Assembly (NCBI RefSeq): GCF_036311985.1
Contig: NZ_JAZDCJ010000032.1
DNA from: JAZDCJ01 sp036311985
GTDB lineage: Bacteria > Actinomycetota > Actinomycetes > Actinomycetales > Micrococcaceae
Reading direction: 5' to 3' (one strand)
Length of the DNA: 55,647 nucleotides
Shown here: positions 24,459-30,823 of the stretch, one piece after another
Layout: each line of letters starts with the position of its first letter
How positions within the stretch are numbered: position 1 is the first letter of the stretch
Made by a program: the position numbers and the translations under genes
The notes under the pieces: model-generated
What the model saw: only the letters and a program-made list of their open reading frames with translations
What the model was told of the DNA's origin: nothing
Database searches by the model: none

Positions 24459-25876
24459 CGGGTGCTCCTTGACTGATCGGGGGACGCCGCGGCGGGCGCG
24501 AGGCGGTACCTGGCTCCCCGGTGGGTGTCCTTGAGGCGGTCGCCGGCACCGAAGAGCTTGTTGCGCAACGTGCCGGGGGCGTATTCGGTGGGGTAGGCGC
24601 CGCGGGCCTGCAGCTCGGGCACCACGAACTCGACGACGTCCTCGAAGCTGCCGGGCGTGATCGCGTAGGCGAGGTTGAAGCCGTCGACGTCGGTCTCGTC
24701 GACCCAGGAGATCAGCTCCTCGGCCACCGAGGCCCCGGAGCCGACGATCCGCGGACCCATGCCGCCGATCCCGGCGAACGCCGCGAGGTCGCGGACCGTC
24801 CACGCGCTGCCGTCGTCCTTGCGCGCCTGCTGGAAGTTCGCGACGGCGGACTGGATCGCGTTCGACTCCACGTCCCCGATCGGGGAATCCAGCTCGTAGC
24901 GGGACAAATCGATCCCGAGCCAGCCGGAGAGCAGGACGAGGGCCCCCTCGTCGGAGGCGTAGGACTGGTACTCGTCGTGCTTGGCCCGGGCCTCGGCGTC
25001 CGTGGCGGCGGTGATGACGGTGAGCATCGTGTAGATCCGCACGTCGTGGCGGTCCCTGCCCGCGGCCTCGACGGCGTCGCGGATGCGGGCCACGGAGGCG
25101 CGCAGCAGCTCCTTGGTGGGCGCCCCCACGAAGACGGCCTCGGCGTTTCCGGCCGCGAACCCGATGCCCCGCGGGGAGGCCCCGGCCTGGTAGACGACGG
25201 GGACGCGCTGCGGGCTCGGCTCGGTGATCGCGATGCCCGGGACCTTGAAGAAGCGGCCCTCGTGCCGGATCGGATGGACCTTGGAGGGATCCGTGAAGAC
25301 GCCCGCCGCGCGGTCGCGGACCACGGCGTCGTCCTCCCACGAGCCCTCGAGCAGCTTGTAGACGACCTCGAGGTACTCGTCCGCGTGGTCGTAGCGGGCA
25401 TCGTGCTCGAGCTGGTCCTCCTGGCCCATGTTGCGCGCGGCCGAGGGCAGGTAGCCGGTGACGACGTTCCATCCCACGCGGCCGCCCGTGAGGTGGTCCA
25501 GTGTCGCGAGCCGGCGGGAGAACGGGTACGGGTGCTCGTAGGCGGTGCCCGCGGTGACGCCGAAGCCGAGGTGCTCGGTGACGAGGGCCATCGCGGAGAC
25601 CAGCAGGAACGGGTCGTTGACGGGGACCTGCGTGCCCTGCCGCAGCGCCGCCTCGTCCGAGGCCCCGTAGACGTCGTAGGTGCCCAGGACGTCCGCGATG
25701 AACACACCGTCGAAGAGGCCCTTCTCCAGGGTCTTGGCGAGGTCTGCCCAGTAGCGCAGGGTGTTGTACTCGGCCGAGCGGTCCTGCGGGTGGCGCCACA
25801 GGCCCGGGGACTGGTGGCCCACGCAGTTCATGTCGAAGGCGTTGAAGCGGACGTGTCGGCGTTGCGGAATGCTCAT
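24455..25876 (-). CDS. NtaA/DmoA-like FMNH2-dependent monooxygenase
   Basis: A 473-residue luciferase-like enzyme. The opening LNAFDM-type stretch (FNAFDMNCVGHQSPGLWRHP), FDGVFIADVLGTYDVYGASDE, LDHLTGGRVGWNVVTGYLPS, VVYQAGASPRGIGFAAGNAEA and GTLRNKLFGAGDRL resemble dimethylsulfide monooxygenase DmoA and the NtaA/SnaA group. The likely reaction is FMNH2-dependent C-S bond cleavage; the reductase must come from elsewhere. AGGAGG precedes the ATG. It lies between the DszC-like gene and metN, within the SAM-riboswitch operon, and is a distant paralog of the enzyme at 21429-22844. Confidence 0.88.
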   Translation of the reverse strand: MSIPQRRHVRFNAFDMNCVGHQSPGLWRHPQDRSAEYNTLRYWADLAKTLEKGLFDGVFIADVLGTYDVYGASDEAALRQGTQVPVNDPFLLVSAMALVTEHLGFGVTAGTAYEHPYPFSRRLATLDHLTGGRVGWNVVTGYLPSAARNMGQEDQLEHDARYDHADEYLEVVYKLLEGSWEDDAVVRDRAAGVFTDPSKVHPIRHEGRFFKVPGIAITEPSPQRVPVVYQAGASPRGIGFAAGNAEAVFVGAPTKELLRASVARIRDAVEAAGRDRHDVRIYTMLTVITAATDAEARAKHDEYQSYASDEGALVLLSGWLGIDLSRYELDSPIGDVESNAIQSAVANFQQARKDDGSAWTVRDLAAFAGIGGMGPRIVGSGASVAEELISWVDETDVDGFNLAYAITPGSFEDVVEFVVPELQARGAYPTEYAPGTLRNKLFGAGDRLKDTHRGARYRLAPAAASPDQSRSTR

Positions 25877-25994
25877 GGGGTCCTCCTGGACGGGTCCGTC
25901 CCGGCGGTGCCGGACGGGACGGGTTCTGCGGACGGGGGCGCCGACGGGGCGGCGCGGAGGGCCGCGGGCGGCGCTGACGGTGGCATGCGGCGTC

Positions 25995-27311
25995 CTACGC
26001 GTAGCGGACCGGGACGTCGCCGACGGACTCGAACCACGCCGGCGCGGTGCCGTTGACCTCGTAGTCCCCGACGATGCGGGCCTTGTAGATGGCGGGATTG
26101 TGGGTGGCGATGGTCCGGGCGTTGCGCCAGTGCCGGTCCAGGTTGCAGCCGGCGGCCGTCGAGGACGCGCCGAGCCCGTCGAAGAGCTTGGACGCCGAGG
26201 ACAGGACGATCGGCTGGACCACGGTCTGGGCCCGATCCGCGACGAGCTCGCAGACCGCGAAGCGCTCCTCGGGGCGCAGCCCCGGATCGGCGAGGACGGC
26301 CTCGACCTCCTGGACGGCGGCGACGACGACGGAGTCCACGGCGAAAGCGTTCGCCGAGATCTCCCCGATCACCTGCAGGACCTGCGGCTCCCGCCGCGGC
26401 GGCACGCCCGTCCCCGTGCTGAACGCGCGCGTGCGGGCCTGCACGGCCGAGCGGGCGTCGGCGAGCGCGGCGCGGCAGATGCCGGCCTGGACGGCGAGCA
26501 GGACCAGCTGGAACACGGCGGACTCGGGGTGGGCGGCCAGGTCCTCGGGGCCGAGCAGGGTGTCGACGGGGACGTCCTCGAAGTGGGTCGAGCCGGTGCC
26601 CGTGAGCTGCTGGCCGAAGCCGTCCCAGTCGTCGAAGATCTTCACGCCCGAGTGCTGGGTCGAGACGATCCCGACGTGCCGCCCCTCCGCGGACGGATGC
26701 GAGGCGGCGACGGCGACCCAGTCGGCGAAGATCGTTCCGGTGCAGTAGTACTTCTTCCCGCTGATCCGCAGCCGCCCCTCGCCGGCCTCGGCGAAGACGG
26801 TGTTGTGCCCGCCGAGGGGGTTGCCGCCGCGCTCGGTGTAGGCGTTGCCGACGAGCTGGCCGGCCGTGAAGCGCGCGAACCAGCGCTCCCGCACGGCCTC
26901 GTCGGGATGCTTCAGGACGAGCTCGGTGAAGCCGATGTGCGCGCGCAGCAGGTGCGCGACCTGGGAGTCGGCCTCCGCGAGCTCGATCAGCAGGCGGAAC
27001 GTGTCCGTCAGCGAGGCCCCGTGGCCGCCGTGCTCCCGCGGGACGCGCAAGGCGCCGAAGCGGGCCCGGTTGAGCCAGCCCACCTGCTCGAACGGCAGGA
27101 TGCGCTGGGCGTCCCGCTGGGCGGCTCCCGCGGCGATCTCCGCGAACACGGGGCGGAACTGCGCCGCGAGCTCCTCGTAGGCCTCCCCCACGGGGACGCC
27201 CGGCGTGAGCTTGAGCAGGTGGCGCGGTTGCGGCGCGGATTCGTCGACGGGCAGGCCCTCGGCGACGTGGACGGTGTCGAAGGCGTCGGTGGTCCCGGGC
27301 AAAGAAGTCAT
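25995..27311 (-). CDS. DszC/SfnC-like flavin-dependent monooxygenase
   Basis: A 438-residue acyl-CoA dehydrogenase-fold monooxygenase. VPREHGGHGASLTDTFRLLIELA, SQVAHLLRAHIGFTE, YTERGGNPLGGHNT, KYYCTGTIFADW, DDWDGFGQQLTGTGSTHFE and LDRHWRNARTIATHNPAIY match the DszC/SfnC branch. It is predicted to oxygenate an organosulfur compound with FMNH2. The start MTSLPGTTDAF follows GGAG, which forms the end of the riboswitch leader, so SAM-dependent folding can directly control initiation. First gene of the seven-gene reverse operon. Confidence 0.87.
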   Translation of the reverse strand: MTSLPGTTDAFDTVHVAEGLPVDESAPQPRHLLKLTPGVPVGEAYEELAAQFRPVFAEIAAGAAQRDAQRILPFEQVGWLNRARFGALRVPREHGGHGASLTDTFRLLIELAEADSQVAHLLRAHIGFTELVLKHPDEAVRERWFARFTAGQLVGNAYTERGGNPLGGHNTVFAEAGEGRLRISGKKYYCTGTIFADWVAVAASHPSAEGRHVGIVSTQHSGVKIFDDWDGFGQQLTGTGSTHFEDVPVDTLLGPEDLAAHPESAVFQLVLLAVQAGICRAALADARSAVQARTRAFSTGTGVPPRREPQVLQVIGEISANAFAVDSVVVAAVQEVEAVLADPGLRPEERFAVCELVADRAQTVVQPIVLSSASKLFDGLGASSTAAGCNLDRHWRNARTIATHNPAIYKARIVGDYEVNGTAPAWFESVGDVPVRYA

Positions 27312-27319
27312 GGCGATCT

Positions 27320-27410
27320 CCATCGGTCCTGGCGGTAGCACCTTCCTCCCGTTCCCGGGAAGGGGTTGCTGCGGCGTCACGGAGCCAGATCTCTCGGCCG
27401 CTCTGGATGG
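27320..27410 (-). promoter_or_regulatory. SAM-I (S-box) riboswitch upstream of the reverse organosulfur operon
   Basis: Read on the minus strand, P1 is CCATC paired with GATGG. The core GCGGCCGAGAGATCTGGCTC, GACGCCGCAGCAACC and GGTGCTACCGCCAGGACC is the S-box arrangement: kink-turn strand, P3 region, then GGTGC. The aptamer ends at the ribosome-binding GGAG of the first gene, suggesting translational control. High SAM should shut off import and desulfurization. Confidence 0.9.
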
Positions 27411-27646
27411 TTTGTTGCGTCCATTCTGGACACGATCGCGGCCCGGACGCGAACGCGACGGCCTCCGGACCGGCCCGCCCGGGGCGCCGAGCACGGCGAA
27501 CGGATCGAACATCAGGGCGGGGAAACCGCCAAACAACGCGGATTCTTCACCGACCGACCTCCTCGGACGGACCCCGCGAAACAATTCGCAACGAAGACGC
27601 CATTCTTTGCCGCGCCGCCGTCATGTGACGTTCACTGGAAGGGCAA

Positions 27647-27731
27647 CCATCCAGAGCGGCCGAGAGATCTGGCTCGACGACGCCGCAGCAACCACCCCGA
27701 CCGGGACCGGTGCTACCGCCAGGACCGATGG
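27647..27731 (+). promoter_or_regulatory. SAM-I (S-box) riboswitch upstream of ssuBAC
   Basis: P1 CCATC/GATGG encloses GCGGCCGAGAGATCTGGCTC, GACGCCGCAGCAACC and GGTGCTACCGCC. It is back-to-back with the riboswitch at 27320-27410. The roughly 235 bases between the two aptamers must hold both promoters; this stretch is less GC-rich, with ATTCTTTG near 27602, but I cannot fix the promoters. The GGAG of ssuB abuts the 3' end of P1. Confidence 0.9.
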
Positions 27732-27739
27732 AGATGATC

Positions 27740-28615
27740 ATGACCGCTGCACCCGCCCCCACGACCGCCGGGCCCGCACGCCTTGTGGCGCCGGAGTCCC
27801 CGGGCCCGACCGGACGCCCCGGGACGCCTCGGACCGCCGCCGGGGCCGCGCTGCCCGTCGCCTTCGAGGCCCTCACCCGCTCGTTCGGCTCCGGCGACTC
27901 CGCGCGCACCGTCCTGGCCGGCATCGACTTCGAGGTCGCCGCGGGCGAGGTCCTGGCGATCCTCGGCCCCTCCGGCTGCGGCAAGTCGACCCTGCTGCGC
28001 GCCGTCGCCGGGCTCGACGCTCCCACCTCCGGGCGCGTGGCGATCGGCACGGAGCCGGTCAACGGCCTCGACGAGCGCACCGCCGTCGCCTTCCAGGAAC
28101 CCCGGCTCCTGCCGTGGCAGTCGGTCCGCGCCAACGTCGAGCTCGGGCTGCCGCGCGGCACGTCGAAGGCGGAGGCCGCCCAGCGCGTCGACGAACTGCT
28201 CGAGCTCGTCGAGCTCGGACCCTACGCCGGCCACCGTCCGCGCGAGATCTCCGGGGGCATGGCGCAGCGCACCTCGCTGGCCCGCGCGCTCGCCCGCCGC
28301 CCCGGCGTCCTGCTCCTCGACGAGCCGTTCGGCGCCCTCGACGCCCTGACCCGGCTCAAGATGCAGGACCTGCTCCTGGACATCCACCGCGCCCACCCGG
28401 CCACCGTCCTGCTCGTCACCCACGACGTCGACGAGGCCCTCCAGCTGGCCGACCGGATCCTGGTGCTCGGCCCCACCGGGAGCGGCCAGGGAGCGGGAAT
28501 CGCCCAGGTCCTCGAGGTCCCCGGCGAGCGCCCGCGGGACCGCGCCTCGGCCGAGCTCGCCGCGCTGCGCTCCTCCCTCCTGGAGACGCTCGGCGTCGAC
28601 CCGCACCGCCGCTGA
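27740..28615 (+). CDS. ssuB: Sulfonate-type ABC transporter ATPase (SsuB-like)
   Basis: A 291-residue ATPase of the nitrate/sulfonate/taurine group. Walker A GPSGCGKST lies at 76-84, QEPRLLPWQSVRANV (the Q-loop form typical of SsuB/TauB) near 119, signature ISGGMAQRTSLARAL near 170, and Walker B VLLLDEPFGALD near 190. A Pro/Ala-rich extension of about 40 residues precedes the domain. Three in-frame ATGs are clustered at the start; the last is chosen because GGAG is six bases before it. First gene of ssuBAC under a SAM riboswitch. Confidence 0.9.
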   Translation: MTAAPAPTTAGPARLVAPESPGPTGRPGTPRTAAGAALPVAFEALTRSFGSGDSARTVLAGIDFEVAAGEVLAILGPSGCGKSTLLRAVAGLDAPTSGRVAIGTEPVNGLDERTAVAFQEPRLLPWQSVRANVELGLPRGTSKAEAAQRVDELLELVELGPYAGHRPREISGGMAQRTSLARALARRPGVLLLDEPFGALDALTRLKMQDLLLDIHRAHPATVLLVTHDVDEALQLADRILVLGPTGSGQGAGIAQVLEVPGERPRDRASAELAALRSSLLETLGVDPHRR

Positions 28616-28661
28616 ACCACACCCGCACGACTTCCGGCCCCGCGCCGCGCCCGAGCCGGGC

Positions 28662-28694
28662 GGCCCCGGGAAGCCGGGCCCCGGCGTCGTTCCC
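28662..28694 (-). repeat. Dispersed GC-rich motif, intergenic copy between ssuB and ssuA
   Basis: On the minus strand ACGACGCCGGGGCCCGG continues into CTTCC, a 22-base identity with the plus strand at 19981-20009. It is flanked by CCGGG palindromes and might also act as an attenuating hairpin between ssuB and ssuA. Confidence 0.6.
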
Positions 28695-28736
28695 TGGACG
28701 CCGCCCGCCATCACCACCACAGCAAAGGACCGTTCC

Positions 28737-29801
28737 ATGACCCGCACCGCTTCCGCCCACCTGTCCCGCCGCCGCCTCCTGGGCCTCGGCACCGCCGGCG
28801 CCGCCGCCGTCCTGCTCGCCGCCTGCGCCGGCGAGGGATCCGGGCAGGCCGGGGCCGCCACGGCCGCCGGCGACGCCGCGGGATCCGGCGCCACCACCCT
28901 GAACATCGACTTCGCCACCTACAACCCGCTGAGCCTGGTCATCAAGGAGAAGGGCTGGCTGGAAGCCACGCTCGCCGACCGCGGCGTCACCGTGAACTGG
29001 ATCCAGTCCGCCGGCTCGAACAAGGCCAACGAGGCGCTGCGCGCCGGCGCGATCGACGTCGGCTCGACCGCAGGCTCCGCCGCCCTCCTGGCCCGCGCCA
29101 ACGGTTCGCCGATCAAGGTCGTCAGCCTCTACTCGCAGCCGGAATGGGCCGCGCTCGTCGTCCCCTCCGGATCGACCATCACCTCCGTGGAGGAGCTCAA
29201 GGGCAAGCAGATCGCCGCCACCAAGGGCACCGACCCCTACTTCTTCCTCGTCCAGGCGCTCGAGGAGGCCGGGCTGTCCATCAACGACGTCACGGTGCAG
29301 AACCTGCAGCACGCCGACGGACGCGCCGCCCTCGAGAACGGCTCCGTGGACGCGTGGGCCGGGCTCGACCCGATCATGGCGGGGGCCGAGGAGGCCGGCG
29401 CGACGCTGCTCTACCGCAACCTCGACTTCAACACCTACGGATTCCTCAACGCCACCGAGGAGTTCCTGGAGGCCTCCCCCGAGCTCGCGCAGGCCGTCAT
29501 CGACGCCTACGAGAAGGCCCGCGGATGGGCCGCCGAGAACCCGGAGGAGACGGCCTCCATCCTCGCCGGCGTCGCCGGGCTGGACCAGGCCGTCGCGGAC
29601 AAGGTCATCCTCGAGCGCTCCAACCTCGACGTCGACCCCGTACCCGGCGAGGCCCAGGTCACCGTCCTCACGGCGATCGCCCCGACCCTCGTGGACACGG
29701 GCGACGTCAAGACCCAGGCCGACGTCGACGAGGCCATCGCGAGCATCGTCGAGGCGTCCTTCGCCGGGAAGGCCGACGCCTCCACCATCAAGGAGGCGTG
29801 A
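28737..29801 (+). CDS. ssuA: Sulfonate-type ABC transporter binding lipoprotein (SsuA-like)
   Basis: A 354-residue periplasmic-binding-like protein. Its N-terminus has a twin-arginine-like SRRRLLGLG, a hydrophobic segment and lipobox LLAACA, so a Tat-exported lipoprotein is likely. IDFATYNPLSLVIKEKGWLE, VNWIQSAGSNKANEALRAGAIDVGSTAGSAALLARANG and the GTDPYFFLVQALEEAGL region place it in the aliphatic sulfonate/nitrate/taurine binding family (SsuA/ThiY fold). It captures sulfonates or related compounds. It begins 121 bases after ssuB, the gap holding a copy of the dispersed motif, and its stop overlaps the ssuC start by one base. Confidence 0.9.
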   Translation: MTRTASAHLSRRRLLGLGTAGAAAVLLAACAGEGSGQAGAATAAGDAAGSGATTLNIDFATYNPLSLVIKEKGWLEATLADRGVTVNWIQSAGSNKANEALRAGAIDVGSTAGSAALLARANGSPIKVVSLYSQPEWAALVVPSGSTITSVEELKGKQIAATKGTDPYFFLVQALEEAGLSINDVTVQNLQHADGRAALENGSVDAWAGLDPIMAGAEEAGATLLYRNLDFNTYGFLNATEEFLEASPELAQAVIDAYEKARGWAAENPEETASILAGVAGLDQAVADKVILERSNLDVDPVPGEAQVTVLTAIAPTLVDTGDVKTQADVDEAIASIVEASFAGKADASTIKEA

Positions 29802-30667
29802 TGGCGTTCGGCCCCAACACGAGCACCGTCGCCGAGGAGGCGATCGCCCGCGGCACGGCCGGGGGATCCGCCGGCACCGGGAGTTCCGGCCCGCGGCGTG
29901 GCACGGCCGGCGGGAAGCGGCGCGGGCGGCGCGTGCTGCTCGGCGCCGTCGTCCCGCTGCTCCTGCTCGCGCTGTGGCAGGCGTCGAGCACGCTCGGCTG
30001 GGTGAGCGAGAACCGCCTGCCGGCCCCGTTGTCCGTGCTCTCGGCCGGCGTGGACCTGGCCGAGCGCGGCGAGCTGTGGACGCACATCGGCATCTCCGTG
30101 CAGCGCGTCCTGCTGGGCTTCGGCATCGGCGCCGCGCTGGGCCTGGCCGTCGGCTCGCTCGTCGGGCTCTCGCGGCGGGCCGACGCGCTCCTGGGACCCA
30201 CGATCGGGGCGTTCCGCGCCGTGCCGTCCCTGGCCTGGGTGCCTCTGTTGATCCTGTGGCTGAAGATCGGCGAGGACTCGAAGGTCACGCTCATCGCGAT
30301 CGGCGCGTTCTTCCCGATCTTCACCACGATCTACCTGGCCCTGCGGCACGTGGACAAGAACCTCGTCGAGGCCGCCCGCGCGTTCGGCCTCAAGGGGCTT
30401 CGCCTGCTGACCACCGTGCAGCTGCCGGCCGTGGTGCCCGCGATCTTCTCCGGCCTGCGGCTGGCCCTGGCGCAGGCCTGGCTGTTCCTCGTGGCGGCGG
30501 AGCTCATCGCCTCCTCCATGGGGCTGGGCTTCCTGCTCACGGACTCGCAGAACAACGGGCGCACCGACCGGCTCCTGCTGGCCATCATCCTGCTCGCCGT
30601 GATCGGCAAGGCCACCGACGCGCTGCTGGGCATCGCGGAGCGCAAGGCCGTCGCCCGCTGGGCCTGA
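29801..30667 (+). CDS. ssuC: Sulfonate-type ABC transporter permease (SsuC-like)
   Basis: A 288-residue inner-membrane permease with six predicted helices after a basic Gly-rich tail of about 45 residues. FRAVPSLAWVPLLILWLKIGEDSK, the EAA loop LVEAARAFGLKGLRLLTTVQLPAVVPAIFSGLRLAL, and the helix with AELIASSMGLGFLLTDSQNN are characteristic of SsuC/TauC. AGGAGG overlaps the end of ssuA, and the ATG shares one base with its stop. No SsuD-type monooxygenase follows directly; acs comes next. Confidence 0.92.
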   Translation: MAFGPNTSTVAEEAIARGTAGGSAGTGSSGPRRGTAGGKRRGRRVLLGAVVPLLLLALWQASSTLGWVSENRLPAPLSVLSAGVDLAERGELWTHIGISVQRVLLGFGIGAALGLAVGSLVGLSRRADALLGPTIGAFRAVPSLAWVPLLILWLKIGEDSKVTLIAIGAFFPIFTTIYLALRHVDKNLVEAARAFGLKGLRLLTTVQLPAVVPAIFSGLRLALAQAWLFLVAAELIASSMGLGFLLTDSQNNGRTDRLLLAIILLAVIGKATDALLGIAERKAVARWA

Positions 30668-30670
30668 CGC

Positions 30671-30748
30671 CCTCGGAAACTTCCCACGTCCAGCGGCCCG
30701 GGCCGGCTAAATCCCGGCGTGTCGGCGCGACACGCCGGGGCCGGCCCG
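30671..30748. repeat. Palindromic intergenic element, copy 2
   Basis: An outer nine-bp stem CGGGCCGGC/GCCGGCCCG, a bulged TAAAT and an inner 12-bp stem CCCGGCGTGTCG/CGACACGCCGGG close on a GCG loop. The left flank AACTTCCCACGTCCAGCGG matches the left flank of the copy at 8345-8437 and the reverse complement of that copy's right flank. It begins four bases after the ssuC stop and may terminate the ssu transcript. Confidence 0.65.
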
Positions 30749-30798
30749 CGAGAACCGAGAACCTTTCCCACCGCGGCACCCGAACCCGCGCCTACGCC

Positions 30799-30823
30799 AC
30801 CGCCAGAACCGATGGAGATGATC
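30799..30823 (+). other. Probable SAM-riboswitch remnant before acs
   Basis: ACCGCCAGAACCGATGGAG followed by ATGATC immediately before the acs ATG matches, with one substitution, the last part of the ssuB riboswitch plus its start region (27715-27742). The upstream aptamer core GAGAGATCTGG...GCAGCAACC is missing, so it cannot bind SAM in the known way. It still supplies the GGAG ribosome-binding site. A duplication or recombination of the ssuB leader is the simplest explanation. Confidence 0.7.

Noticed and set aside
30671..30823. A complete SAM riboswitch before acs
   Set aside because: The GAGAGATCTGG strand and the GCAGCAACC segment are missing; only the 3' end is similar, so it is recorded as a remnant.
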